A stretch of DNA of 31,605 nt from a virus. The notes under the pieces are model-generated. The model was not told the origin of the DNA. It saw only the letters and a list, made by a program, of their open reading frames with translations, and ran no database searches. Both the position numbers and the translations under genes were made by a program. Below, in pieces: positions 23,924 to 31,604 of the stretch (position 1 is the stretch's first letter; the number at the start of each line of letters is the position of its first letter). Location of the stretch: IMG/VR virus record IMGVR_UViG_3300009124_001500, positions 1 to 31,605 of that record; one strand, written 5' to 3'.

Positions 23924-26146
23924 CTAAATTGAGCAAGCACCGCTCTCACAATCGCTTTTTTCTGTTTTACCGTCTCCGTCAGGACTGTTACAGTAATACA
24001 GATTTTTGATTCCAAGCTTGTAAGAAAGAACTTGGTCTCTAATTATAGCACTGAGTGGAACTCTACCATCTTCATAGTTTTCGTAATTGTAGTAGAGGTT
24101 CAAGCTTATACTCATATCAACAAATTTCTGTAGCACCGCAGCGATATTAATCAGGCCTGCATTACTAGCCATAGAAAATGCGGCTGTGTAATATCTTCTT
24201 CTGTTTGCAAAATTTGGTACTAACTGTTTAAGATTTCCATTCTTCGCTTTTTTCCATGACAGCAGATTTCTTACAGGCTCAATTCCGTTTGTTGAGTTTT
24301 GAATGACCGAACTGCTCTCGCAAGGCATTATAGCTGAAACGGTTGAGTGCCTAAGTCCGAATTCTGCAATTTTTTCCCTCAAGCCCTCCCAATCCATTGA
24401 GTATTCCGGAGCGACAATATCGTCAACTGTACGCTTGTACCAATCTATAGGAAGAAGCCCTTGGGCATATTTTGTTTCATCAAATTTTGGGCATTTACCT
24501 TTTTCTCTAGCTAGCTCACATGACTCATTCAAAAGATTCCATTGAATCCTTTCCATAATTCCGTGAACAAACGCTGGGGCACTAGGGTCCTCGTAGGAGA
24601 GTTTTTGCTTCGCTAAAAGGCCAGCTAGGTTGGTGATGCCAATCCCGAGAGATCTTCTGTTCTTTGTAAAGTTTTCCCCTGCTTTTACTGGGTATTCCTG
24701 ATAATCAATAACCGAGTCAAGCGATCTTACTGCTATTCTGCATGCAGTTTGTATCTCTTCGTCACTGACAGCCTCAAGAAGATTTATTGCAGAGAGCATA
24801 CAAATCCCAATCTCACCATTCTCGTCGTCAATAGATGTAATCGGGGTTGTTGGGTGAATTATTTCTTGGCATAAGTTTGACATATAGACGGGGACTGACC
24901 ACGATCCGTGCTGATTTGCCGTGTCAACATTCATGCTATAAATTCTTGCGGTCTCTAACCTTTCCTTTGCGTAAATACCAGCTAGCTTTCTTGCTGTTAT
25001 TTTCTTCTTCATCTTTATTGTGCTTGATTTTTCATACTTTTCGTATAGACGCTCAAACTCTTCGTTATCATGAAACACCTCGTAAAGACCTTTTGCTTCG
25101 TTTGGGCTGAACAGAGTTATATCGCCTCCGTTTACAAGCCTTGAATAGAACAGCCTATTGAACTGAATTGAGTAGTCTAATTTTCTAACCCTATTGTCGT
25201 CTGTACCAGCATTATTTTTAAGCATGAGAACGTCATCGATTTCATAATGCCAGAATGGAAAATGCACAGTTGCACCGCCGCCACGAATGCCATTCTGAGT
25301 TGTCGACTTCGCTGTGGACTCAAATACTTTGAGGTACGGAATTACCCCAGTATGAATTACTTCACCACCCCTAATGGCAGAGTTTATTGGCCGGATTCGT
25401 CCAAAATTCAACCCGATTCCTGCACGTTTAGAAGTGTATCTGCCAACTGCATGATTTGACGAAAAGATACTGTCGAGGTCATCACCGACATCGACCAAAA
25501 CACAGGACGCGAACTGCCTTGTGGTTGTTCTCACCCCCGCCATTATTGGTGTTGGTAGATTTACCATAAATGTAGAATACGCATCATAGGCGGATTTTAC
25601 AGACTCGACGGTGTCAAACAGGTACATAGCAATCAAGATGTATGCAAATTGTGGTGTTTCGTGTATTTGCCCAGTACGCCTGTTTTTAACCAAATACTTG
25701 TCAACAAGCTGTTGTAGACCAGCGTATGTATACAGATTATCACGACTGTGATCAATCATCGACTCGATTTTTTTTATATCATCTTCGGACCATTTATCCA
25801 ATATTGATCCGTCATATATGCCGTTATCAACCCTTATCTGTAAAAAATGCAGAAAATCAGGAGGGGTGTTAGATCCCCAAACCATTTTTCTCAAGCTCAT
25901 ACTCAGTAATCTGGCAGCTACATATTGATAGTTTGGTGCTGATTCTGATATTAAGTTACTTGCGGATCGAATTAGGTTGTTGTGTATGTCTTCTGTTTTC
26001 AAACCGTCAGATATTGACAGAGAGGCATTCATCTCAATATCCGAAAATGATACGCCGTTTATACCCTCAGTTGCCCACTCAAGCACCCTGTGAATCTTTT
26101 CAACATCGTAAGACTCAAATTCACCACTTCTTTTTTGAACCCGCAT
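23924..26146 (-). CDS. nrdA: Class I ribonucleotide reductase alpha subunit
   Basis: 740 residues. An N-terminal ATP-cone-like part (about 1-90: VQKRSGEFESYDVEKIHRVLEWATEGI) is followed by the catalytic barrel. Cys215 (FASCVLVD), Cys426 within SNLCQEI (with Asn424 and Glu428), and Cys449 (GICMLSAINL) match E. coli Cys225, Cys439 and Cys462. The tail CESGACSI (Cys733, Cys738) is the redox pair re-reduced by thioredoxin or glutaredoxin. I chose the ATG at 26146 with AAAGG eight bases upstream; a GTG three codons earlier is less likely. It begins the metabolic block, 20 bases after a strong terminator, so its promoter must be close to or inside that hairpin, or supply comes from read-through. 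Confidence 0.95.
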   Translation of the reverse strand: MRVQKRSGEFESYDVEKIHRVLEWATEGINGVSFSDIEMNASLSISDGLKTEDIHNNLIRSASNLISESAPNYQYVAARLLSMSLRKMVWGSNTPPDFLHFLQIRVDNGIYDGSILDKWSEDDIKKIESMIDHSRDNLYTYAGLQQLVDKYLVKNRRTGQIHETPQFAYILIAMYLFDTVESVKSAYDAYSTFMVNLPTPIMAGVRTTTRQFASCVLVDVGDDLDSIFSSNHAVGRYTSKRAGIGLNFGRIRPINSAIRGGEVIHTGVIPYLKVFESTAKSTTQNGIRGGGATVHFPFWHYEIDDVLMLKNNAGTDDNRVRKLDYSIQFNRLFYSRLVNGGDITLFSPNEAKGLYEVFHDNEEFERLYEKYEKSSTIKMKKKITARKLAGIYAKERLETARIYSMNVDTANQHGSWSVPVYMSNLCQEIIHPTTPITSIDDENGEIGICMLSAINLLEAVSDEEIQTACRIAVRSLDSVIDYQEYPVKAGENFTKNRRSLGIGITNLAGLLAKQKLSYEDPSAPAFVHGIMERIQWNLLNESCELAREKGKCPKFDETKYAQGLLPIDWYKRTVDDIVAPEYSMDWEGLREKIAEFGLRHSTVSAIMPCESSSVIQNSTNGIEPVRNLLSWKKAKNGNLKQLVPNFANRRRYYTAAFSMASNAGLINIAAVLQKFVDMSISLNLYYNYENYEDGRVPLSAIIRDQVLSYKLGIKNLYYCNSPDGDGKTEKSDCESGACSI

Positions 26147-26165
26147 CGTTAACACCTTTCAAGAT

Positions 26166-26192
26166 AAAAAAAGCCAGCATATACATACTGGC
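26166..26192 (-). terminator. Rho-independent terminator before nrdA
   Basis: On the minus strand GCCAG-TAT-GTAT-ATG-CTGGC forms a stem of 5 bp plus 2 more after one mismatch, immediately followed by seven T residues (complement of 26166-26172). It ends transcription of the right-hand block and isolates nrdA. Confidence 0.85.
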
Positions 26193-26213
26193 ATATATCA
26201 AAACGTTTGTCTA

Positions 26214-26504
26214 TCACAGTTGACTATATGAGAAAGCAATATCTGGGAAATTTTCTATTTCCAAAACACCCCCGGTTTTTGATAAATGAATGCCGCTCAG
26301 CGATAGGGATAATCTAATAAACTTCCTGACAGTCACTTTTGGTTTTGTGCCCTCGAATTTTATTTTAATACCATCGTTCAGGTTTTCTGTTTTAATGCTC
26401 AGTGGGGTAGGGCATTTTATCTCGAACGCCCCAGCTGAAAACCCATTTTTTGAGAATATTTGTTGAGCGATCGCAAAATAATCACTGGGCTGCATTGAAT
26501 TCAT
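26214..26504 (-). CDS. Small unknown protein before the terminator
   Basis: 96 residues, not recognised. Short beta-like segments dominate (AFEIKCPTPLSIKTENLNDGIKIKFEGTKPKVTVRKFIRLSLSLSGIHL, then GGVLEIENFPDIAFSYSQL), suggesting a small beta-sandwich. No signal peptide or membrane segment. ATG 26504 has GAGAG upstream and overlaps the thioredoxin gene's end by 23 bases; ATG 26495 is a second option. It is the last gene of the right-hand transcription unit. No function can be proposed. Confidence 0.65.
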   Translation of the reverse strand: MNSMQPSDYFAIAQQIFSKNGFSAGAFEIKCPTPLSIKTENLNDGIKIKFEGTKPKVTVRKFIRLSLSLSGIHLSKTGGVLEIENFPDIAFSYSQL

Positions 26505-27180
26505 TCAGTAGTCTCTCGTTCATGCCTTGATAGTATCCACTAATCCTGTATTTTTCTATTTTTTGGGAGTCTAGCACAACTAGACATGGAATTCCTTTGC
26601 TGCCTTTTTTGTATGTTTTCCATATATCTCTGTGCTTATCCACATCCACTATTTCAATGTCATCAACAACACCATCATCAACTTCGCCGGAAGTTAGGCC
26701 AGCGTCTATCAGCTTTGGTAGCTCAAGAGACTTAAAAAGTCGACAAGGGTTGCACCAAGAGGCGGTAAAGTAAAGGATGGTTTTCCTTGATTCTGTCTGA
26801 GAGTTTATGTCTTGATCCACTTTTTTTTTAACCTCATCCGTTTCTATAGAATCTTCCGGGTATGTAGATTTATCTGGCTCCCAAGTGTCTTGGGCTGTCA
26901 CGCATTCACATTTGCCGCTAGATGAATTGAGGCACTGACATGGCGTTTTATGTCCGTCGCCATGGACAATTACCTTACTGCCATTGCAATCACACTCGCT
27001 AATGATTTCATCGTCCGTGTCGTCAGTCTGACGATCCTCGTTGGCAATAAAGGCAGAATACCCCTCACTTCTGTTTATGTCGATAGATATCTCGTTTTTC
27101 TCCGAACCGAGGCTTATCTCTGGTATCGGCAGAAAGCTAACAAGAAAAAACAGCAATACTATTATCGTACTCTTATTCAT
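26482..27180 (-). CDS. Exported thioredoxin-fold protein with six-Cys motif
   Basis: 232 residues. A signal peptide covers about 1-25 (hydrophobic IIVLLFFLVSFLPIP, then a likely cut after SLG). Residues 60-95 hold three Cys-x-Cys pairs (63/65, 81/83, 91/93) around VIVHGDGHKTPC, a possible metal or disulphide knuckle. The thioredoxin domain starts at about 132: LYFTASWCNPC (Cys143, Cys146) with cis-Pro at KGIPCLVVLD. Because it is exported it probably acts outside the cytoplasm, on disulphides of envelope or virion proteins, rather than as the reductant of the viral ribonucleotide reductase. It shares a TAATG with the papain-like protease gene before it, so both may act together. Confidence 0.82.
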   Translation of the reverse strand: MNKSTIIVLLFFLVSFLPIPEISLGSEKNEISIDINRSEGYSAFIANEDRQTDDTDDEIISECDCNGSKVIVHGDGHKTPCQCLNSSSGKCECVTAQDTWEPDKSTYPEDSIETDEVKKKVDQDINSQTESRKTILYFTASWCNPCRLFKSLELPKLIDAGLTSGEVDDGVVDDIEIVDVDKHRDIWKTYKKGSKGIPCLVVLDSQKIEKYRISGYYQGMNERLLNEFNAAQ

Positions 27181-28088
27181 TAGATAATCCTCGTGTTAAT
27201 CTTTTGCGGTTTAAAGCCCTCATAACCGCTTATAGCCCAACAGTCGCCAACTCTCAATATGTATCTTTCGAGAATGTCAGCATCTATCCAAAAGCTGCCA
27301 TCGGGTTGGTCATGACGCTTATTCCCAGCATTCCATCGGCCCCAACTATTGGCACAGCAAACACCAGGCCTTCTATAGGCATCATCTATTCCACATAGCC
27401 ACATTTGGTGATGCCAAGTGCCATATCGTCTTGCGAAGCCCTCCTTGTCTCTCTTTGAGGAGAATCCTTGGCTGCTGGCAATTGTTACAGCGTACCCATT
27501 AGCAATCAAGTCCCTAACTTCTTCGTAGGTTTTTACCTGAGATATTATTCCTACCGGATGTGACTTTGCGGAATCAACAAATTCTTGTGGCAGCTTGAAG
27601 CCCTTATTACCCCATTTTCTCGCACGCTCTCCACTATACTTAGATAGGTCTATTGAGCCGTACACGCCACGGGGAAGACAGCCGTACTGACTAATATACT
27701 TAGCCGCCCATACTCCGAGAGATCCATCCCTATTACCAAGCCGCCCCTGACCTATCACATTTCTGCTACCCCAGTAGATATCCTCCGTGGAGGTTTCATT
27801 GACCCATAATTCATTCTCTTTTTTTAGGTAGATGTCTACGCACTTGATTGCATCTACCGCACCTGCGGCACCGAAAGCGACACAATCTCCTATTTGCTGT
27901 TTTCTGTATGGGAAATCTCCAGCTACACGACGGATTATGTCATAAAGAAGAACTATTTTCCCCTTACCGCTCCCCTTTATTTGACTATGGACGTCCGAGA
28001 ATACGGGGTGTGGTAAATCACCCATTGCATGCTCTACTCCACGAGGATCATCAACCCACCCGAAAAGGTCAGAGTGCTTACTTTTCAT
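27180..28088 (-). CDS. Papain-like cysteine protease
   Basis: 302 residues. QQIGDCVAFGAAGAVDA carries the oxyanion Gln (64/65) and nucleophile Cys69. GTWHHQMWLCGIDDAY gives the His (226 or 227). CCANSWGRWNAG gives Asn247 in the N-S-W-G signature of family C1. There is no signal peptide and no propeptide inhibitor domain. In this position, beside two membrane proteins and a holin-like gene, it could be a lytic enzyme that cuts peptide or protein in the envelope, a virion maturation protease or a host-directed effector. No classical lysozyme or amidase was seen nearby. It overlaps the exported gene's end by 11 bases. Confidence 0.82.
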   Translation of the reverse strand: MKSKHSDLFGWVDDPRGVEHAMGDLPHPVFSDVHSQIKGSGKGKIVLLYDIIRRVAGDFPYRKQQIGDCVAFGAAGAVDAIKCVDIYLKKENELWVNETSTEDIYWGSRNVIGQGRLGNRDGSLGVWAAKYISQYGCLPRGVYGSIDLSKYSGERARKWGNKGFKLPQEFVDSAKSHPVGIISQVKTYEEVRDLIANGYAVTIASSQGFSSKRDKEGFARRYGTWHHQMWLCGIDDAYRRPGVCCANSWGRWNAGNKRHDQPDGSFWIDADILERYILRVGDCWAISGYEGFKPQKINTRII

Positions 28089-28548
28089 ATCTTGTAGCCT
28101 CGGCTAAGTTAGAAAAGATTTTATAGAACCGCTCTCTATTCTCTTCGTTGTCCAATTCCATTGGTTCATCGTAGCCGACATCAATAAGGTATTCAGAAAC
28201 TGCATCCGTGAAAGATGGATATCTCTCCCTGTTCCATCCATACGATGACTGCACCTTACTAAGAATTGGATCAAATTGTGTTGTGGATTCAAGTGTTTGG
28301 CAGTTTTTAATATACTCGGCAGAACCAGAAAATAGTACGCATATCAATCGTCGTTCGCTGGGAGAATCAATGTTCATAAACTCTTCTGATATTTTTGAGA
28401 GGAGTTCTGATTGACTAACCGAACTAACGACTGCGTTATTTAACTCTTCCGAGTTTTGGTCTCCGTCTGTTAAATTTTTCAATGTCAGTGGAGAGGGGAC
28501 AACCCAAATAAGTAATCCGCATATTAGAAGAATAAATTTATTTCTCAT
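28078..28548 (-). CDS. Exported or membrane-anchored protein, unknown
   Basis: 156 residues. Residues about 5-19 are hydrophobic (FILLICGLLIWVVPS), giving a signal peptide or N-terminal anchor. The mature part is helical and acidic and includes RLICVLFSGSAEYIKNC, with two cysteines that could form a disulphide. No lipobox. I do not recognise the family. Its ATG overlaps the stop of the preceding membrane-protein gene (ATGA) and its end overlaps the protease gene, so it belongs to the same unit; a spanin-like or envelope-targeting role fits the context but is not shown. Confidence 0.68.
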   Translation of the reverse strand: MRNKFILLICGLLIWVVPSPLTLKNLTDGDQNSEELNNAVVSSVSQSELLSKISEEFMNIDSPSERRLICVLFSGSAEYIKNCQTLESTTQFDPILSKVQSSYGWNRERYPSFTDAVSEYLIDVGYDEPMELDNEENRERFYKIFSNLAEATRYEK

Positions 28549-28949
28549 TGCACCACCTCTTTGGAGAGCGATGGATTCACAGGCAAAGACTTTTCAATCT
28601 CTCTGATTGGTTCATTGAAAAGAATTGTATTAATCTGCGATACTAGCCTTGCACCCTCTAGATTTCCACGTTTAATCATTACACTCCTGAGGTGAAGCAA
28701 GTGCTCATAGTCTATTTTTGAGCATTTTGAATCGTTCGTACTCGTCTGGATATCTACCCCTGCTTCATCCCTCATGTCGGTAAAAAATCTAGATATGGCT
28801 GGAAAAACCAAGACCAACCCGCCGACGCCAGATAACCCCATCTGGATATACCATCGAACCGTGTATTCAAACATATCAACGGAAACTGCTTGAAATCCAT
28901 TCCAAACAAAAAATAGCAGGAGAAACATTCCCGCAGTCGTGTCAAGCAT
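28545..28949 (-). CDS. Two-helix membrane protein with cytoplasmic tail
   Basis: 134 residues. Two hydrophobic segments lie near 7-24 (MFLLLFFVWNGFQAVSV) and 37-57 (MGLSGVGGLVLVFPAISRFF). The remainder is a polar helical tail with DYEHLLHLRSVMIKRGNLEGARLVSQIN. The ATG at 28949 has AAGGA seven bases upstream and is better than a farther in-frame start at 28985, which lies in a hairpin. A holin or holin-regulator role is possible given the neighbouring protease and holin-like genes, but membrane topology is all that is seen. Confidence 0.65.
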   Translation of the reverse strand: MLDTTAGMFLLLFFVWNGFQAVSVDMFEYTVRWYIQMGLSGVGGLVLVFPAISRFFTDMRDEAGVDIQTSTNDSKCSKIDYEHLLHLRSVMIKRGNLEGARLVSQINTILFNEPIREIEKSLPVNPSLSKEVVQ

Positions 28950-28981
28950 GTCGTTGTCCTTAAAAATTACTATAGACAGCA

Positions 28982-29008
28982 TCAAGGCCCGCTTTATGCA
29001 GGCCTTGA
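28982..29008 (-). repeat. Inverted repeat between holin-like and membrane-protein genes
   Basis: TCAAGGCC (28982-28989) pairs with GGCCTTGA (29001-29008); two more G-C pairs lie inside. It follows the holin-like gene and precedes the next ribosome site by some 20 bases. No T run follows directly on the minus strand (TGCTGTC), so it may be an attenuating or RNA-stabilising hairpin instead of a full terminator. Confidence 0.6.
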
Positions 29009-29029
29009 ATTAGTGATTCAACAGTTAAA

Positions 29030-29236
29030 TCACTTCGTGTTGTTTTTTGTCCACTTTAGTGCAGCATCTATTACGAAGCTAACAACAGGAACGACAAGTG
29101 CCGTTGCCGGACCAATATCTAAACCTCCGATATTTTGCCCAGCGTATGTCAGGCCAGCCGCAAGCCCAACAAGTGCAGATGTTTTAGCCAGCTGAACGAG
29201 GTCGGCTACGTCTAGTTTAAATCTACCAGATCCCAT
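29030..29236 (-). CDS. Holin-like small membrane protein
   Basis: 68 residues. Two hydrophobic helices (about 20-36, SALVGLAAGLTYAGQN, and 42-58, IGPATALVVPVVSFVIDAAL) separated by a short Gly/Pro turn, with a charged N-terminus (RFKLD) and a basic C-terminus (KWTKNNTK). This is the size and topology of class II holins, which form holes in the inner membrane. The protease gene lies two genes on. It shares a TAATG with the preceding gene. Small two-helix proteins can do other things, so the call rests on layout. Confidence 0.6.
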   Translation of the reverse strand: MGSGRFKLDVADLVQLAKTSALVGLAAGLTYAGQNIGGLDIGPATALVVPVVSFVIDAALKWTKNNTK

Positions 29237-29760
29237 TATATTACTCCCATTACTGTGATTGAATAAGAAGCGTTGCCAGAAGTAGAGCCAGATGTGGTGG
29301 CAACGTTGTGAATGTGAATTTTACTGTTCGTCGATACATCTATCCCCGAGTATGGATCATTTACCACAAACGATGAATAGGGCTTTATTAGTAGATTTCC
29401 ACTACCTCCATTAAAGATATCTACCGCCGCATTTGTTCCGGTCGCCATGACGCTTATATCAATTCCTTCATCCGTTGAAGTGTTTGATATCAAAACGCTC
29501 TTAACTGAATTGTAAGCTACTGTCCCGCTAAGGCCAATGCTTGAGAAAGGATATAAAGAAAAGTCTATTTCTATATTTGCTCCGCTATTTACAACACCCG
29601 TGTTTCTGACTATGGAATTAACCTGAAAGTTTCCAGTTCCATACGTGTACTCACACTTCCTTTCTGTGCTGTCAGAGTCCGTTATCGATTTACCGCCATC
29701 AGTGTCGGAAAACGAGTACTTGATTGAAGACGCTGATTTTGCAGAGATCGATTTAGCCAT
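29236..29760 (-). CDS. Beta-rich probable virion protein
   Basis: 174 residues, rich in Ser, Thr, Gly and Asn, with beta-strand patterns throughout (NIEIDFSLYPF, LSGTVAYNSVKSVLISN, GNLLIKPYSSFVVNDP, KIHIHNVATTSG, ASYSITVMGVI). No signal peptide and only one Cys. Such composition is usual for phage tail-, fibre- or decoration proteins. The last strand motif (SYSITVMGVI) looks like a terminal strand of a jelly-roll. TAATG junctions join it to both neighbours. The virion role is inferred from composition and position. Confidence 0.5.
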   Translation of the reverse strand: MAKSISAKSASSIKYSFSDTDGGKSITDSDSTERKCEYTYGTGNFQVNSIVRNTGVVNSGANIEIDFSLYPFSSIGLSGTVAYNSVKSVLISNTSTDEGIDISVMATGTNAAVDIFNGGSGNLLIKPYSSFVVNDPYSGIDVSTNSKIHIHNVATTSGSTSGNASYSITVMGVI

Positions 29761-30080
29761 TAGTATTCTTCCTTACTGTTCTTAGCGTATGATACTTCGT
29801 GTATTACATCTCTTAGAGATGTTAAAGCGGTTGATATTTCCCTGTCTCTTCTTATTATTTCGCTACGCCAAGACTCGTCTCTCCTGTTTACATCCCGCTT
29901 CCACTCTTCACGCTCTTCCCTGTGCATGTTATGAAATTCACCCATAGCTCGCTGAAAAGAGTCGACCCTGCTTGATTCCTTTTTGTTTCCTGAATAGATC
30001 ACATAAGCCATAAGTGACATAAGACCAGAAACAACTAGACCGGCCAAACCAAGTTCAGTCGTGAAGAAATTGGATAACAT
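29760..30080 (-). CDS. Single-helix membrane protein with coiled coil
   Basis: 106 residues. One transmembrane helix (about 11-30, LGLAGLVVSGLMSLMAYVIY) is followed by a long Arg/Glu-rich coiled coil (about 40-90, HREEREEWKRDVNRRDESWRS with EIIRRDREISTA). Topology is like an inner-membrane spanin or holin-associated protein, where the coil spans the periplasm. ATG 30080 has GGGGG six bases upstream; a TTG two codons earlier is possible. A terminator hairpin sits immediately upstream in transcription order, so it may be the first gene of its unit. Confidence 0.6.
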   Translation of the reverse strand: MLSNFFTTELGLAGLVVSGLMSLMAYVIYSGNKKESSRVDSFQRAMGEFHNMHREEREEWKRDVNRRDESWRSEIIRRDREISTALTSLRDVIHEVSYAKNSKEEY

Positions 30081-30101
30081 AGTCAACCCCCATTTGAAAA
30101 T

Positions 30102-30126
30102 GGCACGCCGCTATTAACGGCGTGCC
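30102..30126 (-). terminator. Perfect 9-bp hairpin after the virion-type gene
   Basis: GGCACGCCG (30102-30110) pairs fully with CGGCGTGCC (30118-30126) around a 7-base loop. On the minus strand it begins 13 bases after the stop at 30139, followed by ATTTTC, a short T run. Likely a partial terminator separating a strongly expressed gene from those downstream. Confidence 0.7.
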
Positions 30127-30138
30127 TATGTGGATTTA

Positions 30139-30738
30139 TCAAGTATTAGCAGGATAATCTAGTTGCTTAGGATCAATCGCACCATACATAAACGTTAGCT
30201 CACCAGGTATTGTTCTGTATGTCACGAACTGACACTGATCACTAGCTGCTACGGCGTTGTTAGTCGTAGAGACGTAATCGCCATTTCCACTAGAGGGTGG
30301 TGTACTCCAACTTGTTCTCTGCCCAGAGATACCAGTATTTCTGAAATATCCAGCTCTATAAGCAGTTCCAAATAGAGACCCCTTGGACTTATTAGAGATT
30401 GCTGTTTTTGGTCTATTGACGGTCGTTCCGTTGATCAGAATTGCTGTGTTTGCAATATTATTAATCTTCGTAGCAACGCCTCTAACAATAAACTCAGATT
30501 GTTCATAAGCAAATGTACCTGCGGTATCTGCTTTTGTTGTGCTAAATGCGTGTGCTGTACCAGACACTTCTTGTACGGTAGACCTTCTAACTCCATCAAC
30601 TGAATTGTCGGCAAGGTTAAAAGTTTGTGTGATTGGCCCACTTGTGGTGTCAGTGACTGATGTAATACCAATCATTGTACCACCGTCTCGTTTTTCTACG
30701 GGAGATGCATTATTGCCTGTTGTGCCATAAATTGCCAT
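30139..30738 (-). CDS. Probable structural (virion) protein
   Basis: 199 residues. Composition is Thr/Ser/Ala/Gly/Asn-rich with few charges and one Cys, like tail tube, fibre or decoration proteins. Repeated short strands are seen (IGITSVTDTTSGPITQTFNL, FIVRGVATKINNIANTAILINGT, QCQFVTYRTIPGELTFMYGA). No membrane segment or catalytic motif. Stand-alone features suggest high expression: a long leader with a hairpin at its ribosome site and a dedicated hairpin terminator just after the stop. ATG 30738 has GGAG seven bases upstream. The family is not recognised. Confidence 0.6.
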   Translation of the reverse strand: MAIYGTTGNNASPVEKRDGGTMIGITSVTDTTSGPITQTFNLADNSVDGVRRSTVQEVSGTAHAFSTTKADTAGTFAYEQSEFIVRGVATKINNIANTAILINGTTVNRPKTAISNKSKGSLFGTAYRAGYFRNTGISGQRTSWSTPPSSGNGDYVSTTNNAVAASDQCQFVTYRTIPGELTFMYGAIDPKQLDYPANT

Positions 30739-30742
30739 ACTT

Positions 30743-30757
30743 ATGCTCCGAAAGCAT
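30743..30757 (-). promoter_or_regulatory. Hairpin covering the ribosome site of the virion-type gene
   Basis: On the minus strand ATGCT-TTCGG-AGCAT forms a 5-bp stem, and the GGAG ribosome site of the 30738 gene lies in its loop and 3' arm. The hairpin could slow translation or protect the 5' end of the message. Small, so it may also be chance. Confidence 0.4.
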
Positions 30758-30799
30758 TTATTTCCTATTGGTCCATAAAAATTTCAGTCCATTTCCAGT

Positions 30800-30807
30800 C
30801 ATTTATA
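30800..30807 (-). promoter_or_regulatory. Possible late-type promoter, TATAAATG
   Basis: The minus strand reads GTATAAATG about 60 bases before the virion-type gene, one base from the TATAAATA element of T4-like late promoters. No -35 element is seen. It lies in the 74-base gap ahead of a gene expected to be late. Single occurrence; weak. Confidence 0.2.
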
Positions 30808-30812
30808 CGCCA

Positions 30813-31409
30813 TTACGTTGGTTCTGAGGTTATTATGTTTCCACCTTTTGTGTTTTTTAGAACCTGTATGTATTGATCAAATTCATCCTCCGTGTCAAAG
30901 TCTTCAAGGGTTACACGCTCGGTTCTTCCATCGGGATGAATAAACGCAGCCCATTTTCCGGAGATTAATATTTCTTCTGACTCTTCGTAGTTTATTACGT
31001 CCCGGTCTTCAAATTCAGACAGATTCAATATCTCGTTGAGCATACGCCTCACCCCGCTAAACGAGAAGAAAGTTCGCTCTATTCCGATAATGAAAGAATA
31101 CCTTGAAAGGCATTTCACTGCACTTACCCCCTCGCATGCTGATATCTCGGAGAGGATTTGATCCGTGATTTGGAAATTGCAGTTTGCAACCCATAACTCA
31201 AATCTAGAATACGGAGAAAACTCATAGCTTGGTTCATAATATCCAAAAGGAGTTCTTATTTTAAAGTTAACAAATAACTCATTACTAAAACTTCCAGAAT
31301 CCTCATCATGCTCAATATATGAGTCTTGAGTTCTATCTGATGAATCCATCTCGACGTCATCATCTGGATCATTTGGATTGAAAGATTCCCAAGCTATAAG
31401 GCGTGACAT
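30813..31409 (-). CDS. Acidic unknown protein
   Basis: 198 residues, not recognised. The first 45 are very acidic (NPNDPDDDVEMDSSD, then DSYIEHDEDSGS) and probably disordered. A folded part follows: LFVNFKIRTPFGYYEP, FELWVANCNFQITDQILSEISACEGVSAVKCLSRYSFIIGI, with FSGVRRMLNEILNL. The F-x-L-W-x-x-x-x-N-F-x-I-T pattern occurs, as far as I recall, in unnamed phage proteins. The end reads KWAAFIHPDGRTERVTL then a short acidic tail. ATG 31409 has GGGAGG closely upstream. No function proposed. Confidence 0.68.
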   Translation of the reverse strand: MSRLIAWESFNPNDPDDDVEMDSSDRTQDSYIEHDEDSGSFSNELFVNFKIRTPFGYYEPSYEFSPYSRFELWVANCNFQITDQILSEISACEGVSAVKCLSRYSFIIGIERTFFSFSGVRRMLNEILNLSEFEDRDVINYEESEEILISGKWAAFIHPDGRTERVTLEDFDTEDEFDQYIQVLKNTKGGNIITSEPT

Positions 31410-31427
31410 ATTTTTACCTCCCTTATT

Positions 31428-31604
31428 CTATTTTCCATATTCATGCGGCGGAATCACTGGTTCCGATACACTACTATAGTACTCCACAAGCCTAGCTATC
31501 GAATCAGTATACTCGGGGTCCTTCCCTTCTTTAAGCATTGATTGCTGAATTGTAAACAGTAGCTTAAACTTTGGAGTCAAACATATTGTGGCTGCAATAG
31601 ATGA
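31428..31604 (-). CDS. C-terminal end of a gene running in from beyond the window
   Basis: An open frame of 58 codons without a start inside the window, ending in TAG (31430-31428). It reads ...CLTPKFKLLFTIQQSMLKEG, then TDSIARLVEYYSSVSEPVIPPHEYGK. It is helical and lacks a motif I know. The stop lies 18 bases before the next gene's ATG, with a normal ribosome site between, which supports it as coding. Confidence 0.55.
   Translation of the reverse strand, partial: SSIAATICLTPKFKLLFTIQQSMLKEGKDPEYTDSIARLVEYYSSVSEPVIPPHEYGK

Noticed and set aside
23924-26155. GTG at 26155 as nrdA start
   Set aside because: ATG at 26146 has better spacing to AAAGG.
26482-27180. Viral thioredoxin as direct reductant of the ribonucleotide reductase
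   Set aside because: Signal peptide places it outside the cytoplasm, and a terminator separates it from nrdA.
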